Virus record (IMG/VR): IMGVR_UViG_3300046519_000298
Span: 1 to 31,466 of that record
Source: a virus
Strand: one strand, 5' to 3'
DNA: 31,466 nt
Part shown: positions 1-6,551 of the stretch, in pieces
Position numbering within the stretch: position 1 is the first letter of the stretch
Layout: each line of letters opens with the position of its first letter
The notes under the pieces: generated by a model
Databases searched by the model: none
What the model was told of the DNA's origin: nothing
What the model saw: only the letters and a program-made list of their open reading frames with translations
Position numbers and translations under genes: made by a program

Positions 1-1
1 A

Positions 2-511
2 ACTTCGGGCGACCGCCTGAGCTTGTCGGGCTCGATGGGCTACATCCGGGCGGACTATAAGGAATACATCACCCAGATCGCCGGGCGCGGCCCGGTCGAC
101 GTGGCCGATTACCGCAAGGTGCAGAACACCCCCAAGTTCACCGGCAGCGCGACGCTCGGCTACACCAGCCCGGTAGGCGAGGGCGATCTTTCGTTCAGCG
201 CCACCGCCTCGTACCGCAGCAAGACCTACCAGTTCGAGATCCCCAATCCCTACATCGACCAGAAGGGCTATGCGCTCATCGACGCCAGCCTCGTCTACAC
301 CGCGCCGGGCGGGCGCTGGACCCTGGGCGTCCACGGCAAGAACCTGGCGAACAAGAAGTACAAGACCTCGGGCTACACCTTCATCGCCGCCAACGCCGAG
401 ACCGGCGCACTGCCGGCGACGATCATCCCGACGCTGGGCCGGGAAGGCACGCTGACCGCCTACTACGGCAACCCACGCCAGGTCTTCGCGACGGCAACGC
501 TGGAGTTCTGA
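2..511 (+). CDS. TonB-dependent receptor, C-terminal part (gene starts before the window)
   Basis: The frame is open from the window edge and ends at TGA 509-511, giving about 169 residues of the C-terminal beta-barrel of an outer-membrane TonB-dependent receptor. Seen: alternating aromatic/polar strands, a 'GVHGKNLANKKY' segment typical of the last barrel strands (normally x-NLxDxxY), and a C-terminal 'ATATLEF' ending in Phe, the usual signal for outer-membrane barrel assembly. Such receptors import siderophores or organic substrates and are very numerous in sphingomonads. The hydrolase and MFS genes follow on the same strand, so a shared role in uptake and breakdown of one substrate is a reasonable inference; the substrate cannot be read from this fragment. 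Confidence 0.85.
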   Translation, partial: TSGDRLSLSGSMGYIRADYKEYITQIAGRGPVDVADYRKVQNTPKFTGSATLGYTSPVGEGDLSFSATASYRSKTYQFEIPNPYIDQKGYALIDASLVYTAPGGRWTLGVHGKNLANKKYKTSGYTFIAANAETGALPATIIPTLGREGTLTAYYGNPRQVFATATLEF

Positions 512-568
512 GTACCCGCCGTCCGAACAGCCCGTCGTCCCGGACCCGATCCAGGACGACGGGGGTAC
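512..568 (+). terminator. Stem-loop between receptor and hydrolase genes
   Basis: CCCGTCGTCC (531-540) pairs perfectly with GGACGACGGG (554-563), with a 13-nt loop. An outer GTACCC (512-517)/GGGTAC (563-568) can extend it. It starts right after the receptor stop codon. No T-run follows, so it may be an mRNA 3'-end stabiliser or a weak terminator rather than a classical intrinsic terminator. Confidence 0.45.
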
Positions 569-582
569 GAAAGGGAAGTTTC

Positions 583-1461
583 ATGGACTACCGCGTCCAC
601 CGCTATCGCAGCGCCGACGACCGGCTCGACCTCGCCGCGCGCGACTACCCCGCCGAGAGGCACGCGCCCGTACTGCTGATGATGCACGGGCTCACCCGCA
701 ACGCCGCGGACTTCGAGCCACTCGTCGCACGGCTGGCTGGGCGTTACCGCATGGTCGTGCCCGACCAGCGCGGACGCGGGCTATCGCAGTGGGACCCGGA
801 CCCGGCGCACTACCGCCCGGACGTCTACGCGCGCGACATGTTGGCGCTGCTCGACGATCTGGGCATTGCACGCGCGGGGCTCATCGGAACGTCGATGGGC
901 GGGCTGATGGCGATGGTGATGCACGCGCTGCGACCCGATCTGGCGCAGTGCGTGATCTTCAACGACATCGGCCCGGTGCTCGAACCTGCGGGCCTCGCCC
1001 GTATCCAGGGCTACGTCGGCCCCGGCGGTGCGATGGCTGACTGGACTGCCGCCACCGCCCGCACCCGCGCGATCAACGCCGTCGCGTTCCCGGACTACGG
1101 CGGCGCCGACTGGGCCGCCTTCGCCCGCCGCCTCGCCCGCGAGAACGCCGACGGCACCGTCTCGTTCGCCTACGATCCGGCCGTCGCGCAAAGCGTCTCG
1201 GGCGACGACCCGCAGACCGTCCCGCCCGACTTGTGGCCCTTGTGGGATGCGCTCGATGCGGTGCCGGTGCTGGTGGTGCGTGGCGGCCTTTCCGACCTCC
1301 TGAGCGCCACGAGCGTCGAGGCGATGGGGCGTCGTCACTCGGGCCTTTACGCCAGCGTCGAGGTGCCGCGCGTCGGCCATGCGCCGATGCTTGACGAGCC
1401 GGTGGCGCTGGCGGCGGTGACGGCGTTCCTGAACGCACATATACCGTCGCCCCGGACGTGA
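583..1461 (+). CDS. Alpha/beta hydrolase
   Basis: A 292-aa cytoplasmic alpha/beta-hydrolase-fold enzyme (esterase/lactonase type). Seen: oxyanion-hole 'MHG' near residue 29, a nucleophile elbow 'GTSMGG' around residues 103-108 (catalytic Ser in G-x-S-x-G), and a C-terminal 'VGHAPMLDEP' supplying the catalytic His. The length is normal for the family. ATG 583 is preceded by AGGGAAG at a good distance. The stop overlaps the region just upstream of the MFS gene (next ATG 27 bp downstream), so the two are probably co-transcribed. The substrate is unknown; the neighbouring receptor and transporter suggest catabolism of an imported ester or lactone. Confidence 0.85.
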   Translation: MDYRVHRYRSADDRLDLAARDYPAERHAPVLLMMHGLTRNAADFEPLVARLAGRYRMVVPDQRGRGLSQWDPDPAHYRPDVYARDMLALLDDLGIARAGLIGTSMGGLMAMVMHALRPDLAQCVIFNDIGPVLEPAGLARIQGYVGPGGAMADWTAATARTRAINAVAFPDYGGADWAAFARRLARENADGTVSFAYDPAVAQSVSGDDPQTVPPDLWPLWDALDAVPVLVVRGGLSDLLSATSVEAMGRRHSGLYASVEVPRVGHAPMLDEPVALAAVTAFLNAHIPSPRT

Positions 1462-1487
1462 TCCGGCACGACGACCAAGGATCGCAA

Positions 1488-2756
1488 ATGACCCAGCCGA
1501 CCACGCGCCCGTCCACCTCGCCCCGCCTGGTGCTGGCGATGCTGTTGCTCGTCTACATCTTCAACTTCGTCGACCGCCAGATCCTTTCCATCCTCGCCGC
1601 GCCGATCCAGCGCGACCTCGGGCTCGACGACGCGCAGATGGGTATGCTGGGCGGGCTCGCCTTCGCGATCCTCTATTCGACGCTCGGCGTGCCGCTGGCC
1701 TGGGTCGCGGACCGGACCAGCCGATCGTGGGTCATCACCGGCTCGCTGGTGGTGTGGAGCCTCTTCACCGCGACCTGCGCGCTGGCGCAGGGGTTCTGGC
1801 ACATCTTCCTCGCGCGCGTGGGGGTCGGTGTCGGCGAGGCGGGCGGCGTCGCCCCAAGCTATGCGGTGATCGGCGAGCATTTTCCCAGCCACCGCCGCGC
1901 CTTTGCGCTGTCGGTCTATTCGCTCGGCATTCCGCTCGGCTCGGCAGCCGGCGTGCTGGCAGGCGGCTACGTCGCGCAGGCGGTAAACTGGCGCACCGCG
2001 TTTCTGCTCGTGGGCCTGTGCGGCATCCTGATCGCGCCGCTGTTCAAGCTGGTGGTGCGCGATTCCCCGCGCCCGGTGTCGCAGGCCGGTTCGCAGGCCC
2101 CCGCGATCAGCTTCGCAGATGTTGCCCGCACACTGGCCGAAAAGCGCGCGTTCTGGCTGCTGAGCTTCGGTGCCGCCTCCAGTTCGATGCTGGGCTACGG
2201 CGTCGCCTTCTGGCTTCCGAGCCTGCTCCAGCGCAGCTTCGGGCTCGACCTCGTCCACGCCTCGTGGTTCTTCGGCGCGGTACTGTTGCTAGGTGGGACC
2301 GTGGGCGTGCTGATGGGCGGCACCCTGGCCGACCGCCTCGGCAAGGCCGACCGCGCCTGGTACGGCCGCGTCCCGGCGATCGCCTTCGTCTGCGCGGTGC
2401 CGCTGTTCGCCGGCGGCATCTGGACCTCGAGCGTTGCGACCGCCTTCGCGCTGTTCCTCGTCCCGCAGGCGCTTGCCTACTTCTGGCTCGGCCCGGTGAC
2501 GAGCGCGATCCAGCACCTCGTCGAGCCACCCGCGCGGGCGACCGCTTCGGCGCTGTTCCTGCTCATCAACAACCTGATCGGCCTGGGCGGCGGCATCTAC
2601 GCGCTCGGCGCGCTGTCCAAGGCGCTGGCACCGGTGTGGGGTGCGCAATCGCTGCGCTACTCGATGCTTTTCGCGCTGGTGCTCTACCTCATCGCCGCCA
2701 CGCTGATGACGCTGGCCGGGCCTGCCTTGCGGCGGGAGTGGGTTGCGGAGAGGTGA
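1488..2756 (+). CDS. MFS transporter, spinster-like
   Basis: A 422-aa inner-membrane major facilitator superfamily permease with about 12 hydrophobic segments. Seen: first-helix 'NFVDRQILSIL' as in spinster-like MFS proteins, and the loop 2-3 signature 'GVPLAWVADRTSR' (G-x3-D-R/K-x-G/S-R/K type). The frame is open from GTG 1458, but ATG 1488 has AAGGA six bases upstream and is the better start. It lies directly behind the hydrolase gene. The transported compound is not evident. It is the last host gene before the prophage junction. Confidence 0.85.
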   Translation: MTQPTTRPSTSPRLVLAMLLLVYIFNFVDRQILSILAAPIQRDLGLDDAQMGMLGGLAFAILYSTLGVPLAWVADRTSRSWVITGSLVVWSLFTATCALAQGFWHIFLARVGVGVGEAGGVAPSYAVIGEHFPSHRRAFALSVYSLGIPLGSAAGVLAGGYVAQAVNWRTAFLLVGLCGILIAPLFKLVVRDSPRPVSQAGSQAPAISFADVARTLAEKRAFWLLSFGAASSSMLGYGVAFWLPSLLQRSFGLDLVHASWFFGAVLLLGGTVGVLMGGTLADRLGKADRAWYGRVPAIAFVCAVPLFAGGIWTSSVATAFALFLVPQALAYFWLGPVTSAIQHLVEPPARATASALFLLINNLIGLGGGIYALGALSKALAPVWGAQSLRYSMLFALVLYLIAATLMTLAGPALRREWVAER

Positions 2757-2876
2757 GGAAATGGTGCCGGCTAGAGGGTTCGGATTTCATTGCTTAAGAT
2801 CCCGGATTTGCGTGGTTTGTGCTTCTCGGGATTGTGGCGATGCCCCCATCAATCCCCCCTCGTTGCAGGTTGATGG
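2757..2876. other. Presumed left prophage/host junction
   Basis: 120 bp without a convincing gene between the host MFS gene and the first phage gene. It contains a 7-bp inverted repeat CCATCAA (2846-2852)/TTGATGG (2870-2876) directly after the alpA stop codon. The attachment core should lie here if the phage integrated behind the MFS gene, but the partner copy (attR) is outside the window, so the core cannot be defined. No tRNA or tmRNA end is visible. Confidence 0.4.
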
Positions 2877-3101
2877 CTACATTTCAGACAACTTCGTGAT
2901 TGCCCGCGAAGCCTTCCAAGCGTCGATTGCGGTACTCGACCACGCCACCATGCGGTGGCCGGTGCGAAGCGGGCGCGGGAACTCCCCTTCGTCCATGAGG
3001 CGGTAAATCGTAGAGCGGCTCATGCCGGTTTCACGCTCGACTTCAGGTCGGCGAAGCAGTCGGCCGATTGCTGCCTCGGTACAAAGCGCGGCGTCAGACA
3101 T
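2877..3101 (-). CDS. AlpA-family phage regulator / excisionase-like
   Basis: A 74-aa MerR-like winged-helix protein of the AlpA/Cox type. Seen: 'LLRRPEVERETGMSRSTIY' helix-turn-helix followed by 'MDEGEFPRP...GHRMVAW', the standard AlpA core. Family members activate integrase genes or act as excisionase/transcription switches. ATG 3101 has GGGAGG five to six bases upstream. The frame is open upstream to 3356 through an Ash-like motif, but the SD and domain boundary favour 3101. Its start overlaps the stop of the upstream ORF by 8 nt. No integrase lies downstream: only 120 bp separate it from the host gene. Confidence 0.85.
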   Translation of the reverse strand: MSDAALCTEAAIGRLLRRPEVERETGMSRSTIYRLMDEGEFPRPLRTGHRMVAWSSTAIDAWKASRAITKLSEM

Positions 3102-3618
3102 GCGCGCCTCCCGGAGCGCACGCGGCGCTAAAGTACGAGGTGCAAGGCAGTGACGAGAAAAGAATAGAGGCGCGGTCAACGGGCAACTTCCGACAGAGGA
3201 AGCCCTTCGACCAGCTGCAATTCTGGAGGTCGGGCAACACCGAGTTTGCAGACCGGTGAAAGTTGCCGAAACCGGCAGGCCCGAAAGCCTCACGGTGCGC
3301 CCGACCATAGAAAAACGCGCTCCGCAAAACGGGGCGCGCCGGACGGCAACAATCATAGCGGCTGCAAATCCGCATCGCTACCTTTTTTGTAACGACAACA
3401 GGCACGTTGCGTTGCTGTCGTGGGGTTGTCAAGGTCATGAGCCTTAAGGCCTTTTTCGGCTTGTGAATGGGGGTTGGTTTGTGGCGACGGGGGTTCACAA
3501 CGCGGCCTCTAGCGCCGTCCGACATGGCGGCGGCGGTGCAGCTGCATGGGTCGATGCGCAGCCAGGCGTAATCGGTGAAGCCGGTGTCGTTGCAGGCGCG
3601 GCAGCGGGGAGCGTTCAT
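3094..3618 (-). CDS. Hypothetical protein with N-terminal Cys cluster, running through an Ash-like leader
   Basis: ATG 3618 overlaps the methyltransferase stop (ATGA), so initiation here is well supported. The predicted product is up to 174 aa. The first ~25 residues contain 'CRACNDTGF' and 'CSC', a zinc-knuckle-like pattern. The frame then stays open through 'FFYGRAHREAFGPAGF' and ends by overlapping the alpA start. The distal half covers a hairpin/T-run terminator and an alternative-frame Ash-like motif, so only the N-terminal part may be a true protein. Function unknown. Confidence 0.5.
   Translation of the reverse strand: MNAPRCRACNDTGFTDYAWLRIDPCSCTAAAMSDGARGRVVNPRRHKPTPIHKPKKALRLMTLTTPRQQRNVPVVVTKKVAMRICSRYDCCRPARPVLRSAFFYGRAHREAFGPAGFGNFHRSANSVLPDLQNCSWSKGFLCRKLPVDRASILFSSLPCTSYFSAACAPGGAHV
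3311..3338 (-). terminator. Intrinsic terminator in the leader of alpA
   Basis: Read on the minus strand: CGCGCCCCG (3338-3330), TTTTG loop, CGGAGCGCG (3324-3316; one C-A mismatch), then TTTTT (3315-3311). It lies about 210 bp upstream of alpA, in the direction of transcription, so it could stop read-through from the early operon into alpA. The sequence just after it encodes MVGRT... in one frame, the hallmark of Ash-family leader sequences of P4-like elements. Confidence 0.6.
3404..3432 (-). promoter_or_regulatory. Possible promoter upstream of the alpA leader
   Basis: A perfect TTGACA -35 hexamer lies at 3432-3427 on the minus strand, about 90 bp upstream of the leader terminator. No good -10 hexamer sits at 16-18 bp spacing (best CAACGT), so the call is weak. 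The surrounding region also carries an ACGACA/TGTCGT inverted repeat. Confidence 0.25.
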
Positions 3619-4289
3619 GCTGGGTAATCCCCCTCGCGTTCGAGGCGCAGGCGGCATTTCTCGATGCGGCGCAGGCGGGTGTCCTCTTCGCCCTTGATCC
3701 AGACGATCCAGCAGTAGGAAGTGGCGCTGGACGCCTTTCGGGGCTCGCCGGTCTTCGGGTCGATGTTCGCCGCGTCGATCGCGCCCGAGCGCACCAAGCG
3801 CCCCTTGAGCATGACGACACGTTCAGCGAAGACGAGCACGTAGGCGGGGCGCATCGTGGTCGAGAGCCATTCCCGGCTCTCGCTCTCAAGGAATGCGGTG
3901 CGCATCAGCATGGCAACGCCGACTCGGCTCCGCGCGAGGGCGCGGGCGATGAACTGCTCGGCAAGCTTGAACGGCGGGTTGGTGATGGTCCAATCCGTCA
4001 TGATCAGCCATTCGGCGGGCCCGAAGAGGTAGTCCTCTACGCGGAAGCCCTTGCCATAGTCGAAGATATCCGAGGCTAGCACGTGCCCGAAGGCCTCCCG
4101 GAGGGCCTTGACCATGTAGCCCCGGTTTGCGGCCGGCTCGCGGACGTCCGACATGGCAAGGTCGTAACGACGACGGGATAACCACTCTGTCAGAGCCCTC
4201 ACTGCCCATGGAGGGGTCGGAAAGTCGTCCAGGCTGTCGTGGGGCTCGGCGCGCTGCTGCATCACAGCGCTGCTGGTGTTCTGGCTCAT
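3615..4289 (-). CDS. SAM-dependent DNA methyltransferase, N6-adenine type
   Basis: A 224-aa class I methyltransferase. Seen: 'DFPTPPWA' (22-29), a motif-I-like SAM site 'EPAANRG' (51-57), 'ASDIFDYG' (72-79) for the next strand, and catalytic 'NPPF' (104-107), the motif IV of N6-adenine/N4-cytosine amino-methyltransferases. Motif I precedes motif IV (gamma-like order). No target-recognition domain is obvious, as in small phage enzymes. ATG 4289 overlaps the upstream stop (ATGA), fixing the start, and its own stop overlaps the next ATG. Likely role: modification of phage DNA against host restriction. No cognate endonuclease is nearby. Confidence 0.75.
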   Translation of the reverse strand: MSQNTSSAVMQQRAEPHDSLDDFPTPPWAVRALTEWLSRRRYDLAMSDVREPAANRGYMVKALREAFGHVLASDIFDYGKGFRVEDYLFGPAEWLIMTDWTITNPPFKLAEQFIARALARSRVGVAMLMRTAFLESESREWLSTTMRPAYVLVFAERVVMLKGRLVRSGAIDAANIDPKTGEPRKASSATSYCWIVWIKGEEDTRLRRIEKCRLRLEREGDYPA

Positions 4290-4546
4290 CCGCGTTGCGC
4301 CCCGTCGCGCGCAGCCTTCCACGCCTTGTATTCCACGGCGTGTGTCGCGCAGAGGTCCTTGCCCGGCGCGGGCGACGTGGAGCACGAGCGGCAGATCGGG
4401 GCATCACACGTTCCGCTGCGCTTTCCAGCTATCTTCCAATCGCAAAGCAGTGGTGCGGCTCGGCCGCAGTGGCATCGCTGCCCACGGCGGGATGAGCACA
4501 CGATAGCGAAACCGCCACCCGGCATAGGGACATGTTTACACGTCAT
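4286..4546 (-). CDS. Small Cys-rich protein, putative zinc-binding
   Basis: An 86-aa protein with about eight Cys, including 'CHCG', 'LLCDW' and 'CDAPICRSCS', an arrangement like a double zinc-finger or HNH-type metal site, but no HNH catalytic residues are clear. The start overlaps the preceding 20-codon ORF (ATGA) and its stop overlaps the methyltransferase start (ATGA), so it is a genuine member of the early operon. The location next to DNA-modifying genes suggests a nucleic-acid-binding role; this is inference only. Confidence 0.65.
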   Translation of the reverse strand: MTCKHVPMPGGGFAIVCSSRRGQRCHCGRAAPLLCDWKIAGKRSGTCDAPICRSCSTSPAPGKDLCATHAVEYKAWKAARDGAQRG

Positions 4547-4605
4547 GCCGCCACCGGGTACTTGTTTGATATCGTTGGGGACTTGACGCGCGAGATGGCT
4601 GCCAT
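4543..4605 (-). CDS. Mini-ORF, 20 codons, translationally linked
   Basis: ATG 4605-4603 lies one base after the DpdA-like stop (TGAcATG), and its TGA overlaps the ATG of the next gene (ATGA). It exactly fills a 60-bp gap in an operon where every other gene is coupled. The peptide (MAAISRV...KYPVAA) has no recognisable domain. It could be a real microprotein or simply a relay that carries ribosomes across the gap. Confidence 0.45.
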   Translation of the reverse strand: MAAISRVKSPTISNKYPVAA

Positions 4606-4606
4606 G

Positions 4607-5206
4607 TCAGGCAATTCGCAATTCCTCTTGGCGGTGACGGGAAGCGATTGCTCGCCGCATATGCGAGTATCGAGCGAGCCCGGTGCCATCGCAGCTGTCG
4701 ACCTCCAGCCCTTCAAAGTGCCGCCATCTTCCCGGCTCGTTGACTCGGCCGACATGGACATGCTTGCCGAGCAACTTAGCGGTGCGGATGATCTGCTCAA
4801 CGTGAAGAGAGCATTTCCAATTGGTCGAACCTCCGATGAAGACGGCCGCGATCTCGTCCCATGGGATTGGCAGCATTTCTTGTCCGTCTTGGCACACCAG
4901 CGCGAGAGGCCAGCCGACTAGGCAGGGCGCGAACCGCTCGAACAATTCCAAGGTGCGCTGTGCAGACCCAACGATGTCGGGGACGGCGACGAACAGGCAC
5001 CTTTCTTTGTGATGCGCCTCTCGTTCCAAGAGTGCTTTGAAGGCTGGTATGTCGAGCTTCTTAAAGCCGCCGTTATCTATCGCCCAAGGGCGCTCCGGCG
5101 CTCGAAGCCTGAAGCGTGTGAGGGGCGTCAGCAACTGCCCTACACGCGCTCCCAGTTCCTGCTCACAAACATCAAGGTCCTGGCCGTTATCGAGGAGAGC
5201 CATCAT
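4607..5206 (-). CDS. DpdA-like protein (7-deazapurine DNA modification / TGT superfamily)
   Basis: A 199-aa protein resembling phage DpdA-type relatives of tRNA-guanine transglycosylase, a TIM-barrel family that swaps guanine for a 7-deazaguanine base. Seen in order: 'PWAIDNGGF' (40-48), 'FVAVPDIVG' (72-80, with the Asp expected in the active site), 'LVCQDG' (103-108), 'VFIGGSTNWK' (122-131), 'VHVGRVNE' (150-157) and 'DSCDGT' (170-175). ATG 5206 overlaps the stop of the methylase stub (ATGA); ATG 5203 is an alternative. No preQ0 synthesis genes (folE, queC/D/E) are in the window, so any substrate would come from the host's queuosine pathway. Actual modification is inferred, not shown. Confidence 0.7.
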   Translation of the reverse strand: MMALLDNGQDLDVCEQELGARVGQLLTPLTRFRLRAPERPWAIDNGGFKKLDIPAFKALLEREAHHKERCLFVAVPDIVGSAQRTLELFERFAPCLVGWPLALVCQDGQEMLPIPWDEIAAVFIGGSTNWKCSLHVEQIIRTAKLLGKHVHVGRVNEPGRWRHFEGLEVDSCDGTGLARYSHMRRAIASRHRQEELRIA

Positions 5207-5343
5207 GCTGCCAACGCCTCCGGTGCCTGCTCGAGGTCGATGGCGAGGTTGGCGCGCACGAGCGCCGCCCCAATGCCGGTGCTGGCACCGCCGCCGCCGG
5301 CAAAGCCGTCCACCCACAGGCCGGGGAGTGCGAGGGCGCTCAT
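5203..5343 (-). pseudogene. C5-cytosine DNA methyltransferase stub (motif I only)
   Basis: A 46-residue ORF beginning 'MSALALPGLWVDGFAGGGG' and containing motif I 'GFAGGGGAS', the SAM-binding start of cytosine-C5 methyltransferases. The sequence ends at residue 46, before the PC catalytic motif and the target-recognition domain (full enzymes exceed 300 aa). The start overlaps the previous stop (ATGA) and the stop overlaps the DpdA-like start (ATGA). It is most simply a deletion remnant whose tail joins the DpdA-like gene; a conserved short peptide is less likely. Confidence 0.65.
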
Positions 5344-5648
5344 GCGGGCACCTCGGGCAGGTTTGCGGCGCGTAGGGCGGCGACGCGATCGGCGGGAGCA
5401 TAGACCCTGCCGTCGAGCCCGTGCCACGTCAGCACGCCCTCGGTGATCCACTCCATCGGCAATTCGAAGATACCGCCGTTGATGAAGGGCTCAATATGTT
5501 CAGGGTGCGCGGCGAGGTACGAGATCAGGCCGCCAGCCGTCTCCCTGCCTCCGACGCCGGCTTGCCAGGCGAACTCGGCAGAGCGGGTGGCGAGCAGTTC
5601 GATGAACCGGGCGGGGTGCCAGCCTGCGAGGCGTTCTTCGGCGCTCAT
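5340..5648 (-). CDS. Hypothetical phage early protein
   Basis: A 102-aa soluble, acidic-to-neutral protein rich in Trp (about five) with 'LAGWHPARFIELL' at the start and 'LPMEWITEGVLTWHG' in the middle. No known domain recognised. ATG 5648 follows the upstream stop by one base, and the stop overlaps the methylase stub start. Context only: early operon. Confidence 0.6.
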   Translation of the reverse strand: MSAEERLAGWHPARFIELLATRSAEFAWQAGVGGRETAGGLISYLAAHPEHIEPFINGGIFELPMEWITEGVLTWHGLDGRVYAPADRVAALRAANLPEVPA

Positions 5649-5649
5649 G

Positions 5650-5952
5650 TCAGTGCGCCTCTAGACTTGCGAGCATCGCGTCGAACTCGGCACGATGGCC
5701 TCGATCACTCAGCGCGAGAGGGCGAACGACGTCCTTCCAGAGAGCGTCGATCCAAGCGGTATCGTCGCCCTCGCCGTATACACCTGCACAGATACCTGCC
5801 GCCGTGGCGAATGCCTGAGAAGCGGCAGCGAGGCCGACCTTAAGCTGCCCATGAGGCGTATCGACAAGTTGCAGGTTACGAAAAACAGCATCCCTCACGT
5901 CCTGCCCAGCCTTCAGAGCGACGTCGTGTTCGATGGTTTTCGGATCACCCAT
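5650..5952 (-). CDS. Hypothetical phage early protein
   Basis: A 100-aa soluble protein with an Ala/Gly-rich central helix region and acidic ends. The start overlaps the upstream gene by 8 nt and a TGAcATG junction leads into the next gene, so it is part of the coupled early operon. No domain recognised. Confidence 0.6.
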   Translation of the reverse strand: MGDPKTIEHDVALKAGQDVRDAVFRNLQLVDTPHGQLKVGLAAASQAFATAAGICAGVYGEGDDTAWIDALWKDVVRPLALSDRGHRAEFDAMLASLEAH

Positions 5953-6226
5953 GGCGGGCCTCTTTCGTGTAGGGGAGGAAGTGCTCGCAGCCGATCACGC
6001 CGCGTGTGCCGCAGTTCGGGCACGGGCCGGGCGTCGGGGCCGCGACGGTGGGGACCGGCATCCAGAGCCGGCGCGGCTTGGCGCGGTAGGCGGCAGCCAG
6101 GCGGCCGGGTTCGAACGCGAGGGAGCGGCCAGCGGCGCGGCTCGTCTGGATTGCCCGTAGGTTGGCGTGGAAGTCCGCAAGGTCGAGGTCGGGCGCTTCA
6201 AAGAGCGCGGCGGGGCTGATGTTCAC
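5945..6226 (-). CDS. Hypothetical protein with C-terminal zinc-ribbon-like motif
   Basis: A 93-aa protein. The GTG start at 6226 overlaps the upstream TGA (GTGA) and is preferred over the ATG at 6259 because it matches the coupling seen throughout the operon. The C-terminus has 'CPNCGTRGVIGCEHF', a possible half zinc ribbon. The N-terminal half is helical and charged. Function unknown. Confidence 0.6.
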   Translation of the reverse strand: MNISPAALFEAPDLDLADFHANLRAIQTSRAAGRSLAFEPGRLAAAYRAKPRRLWMPVPTVAAPTPGPCPNCGTRGVIGCEHFLPYTKEARHG

Positions 6227-6345
6227 AGGTTCACCCCGCGAAGCAGGATGTGGCCGCAAATCATGGCAACGGCCGGCCCGGTGGCGGCGAAGCCGCGCAG
6301 GCCGGGCAAGGTGAAGCGGTAGTAGCTGGCGGGCTTCTCGCTCAT
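6223..6345 (-). CDS. Very small protein, 40 aa, partly hydrophobic
   Basis: ATG 6345 overlaps the upstream stop (ATGA) and the stop overlaps a GTG start (GTGA). The sequence begins MSEKPASYYRF and has a hydrophobic C-terminal half (GFAATGPAVAMICGHILL) that could insert in the membrane. No homologue recognised. Confidence 0.5.
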   Translation of the reverse strand: MSEKPASYYRFTLPGLRGFAATGPAVAMICGHILLRGVNL

Positions 6346-6548
6346 TTGAAGGTGCTCCAGTCGATTTCGGGAAGGTTGGAGAGGCCCTTGGCGCGCATGT
6401 CGGCGCGCAGCTGGTTGGCCATGGTGCGGACCTTGTCGCGCTCCCGCCGCGCCTTGGCGGCGCGTACCTCGGCGCTGCGTTGCCCGAGGGTCTGCGCGGC
6501 GGCGGTGGTGGCCGCCTTCCGGCGGAAGAGGCGCGGCAGGCGGAACAT
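6342..6548 (-). CDS. Small basic helical protein
   Basis: A 68-aa protein rich in Arg/Lys/Ala ('AAKARRERDKVRTMANQLRA'), probably a single long helix or coiled coil, ending 'LPEIDWSTF'. It is translated directly after the FtsK-gamma/GapR fusion (stop 6552, start 6548). DNA or RNA binding is plausible from charge only. Confidence 0.55.
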   Translation of the reverse strand: MFRLPRLFRRKAATTAAAQTLGQRSAEVRAAKARRERDKVRTMANQLRADMRAKGLSNLPEIDWSTFK

Positions 6549-6551
6549 GGG

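Noticed and set aside
781-1440. 219-aa minus ORF opposite the hydrolase
   Set aside because: Arg/His-rich shadow of a clear alpha/beta hydrolase gene in GC-rich DNA.
2877-3356. 159-aa ORF fusing the Ash-like motif to AlpA
   Set aside because: A strong SD at the AlpA start and a conserved 74-aa family length favour the short gene; the upstream part is treated as leader.
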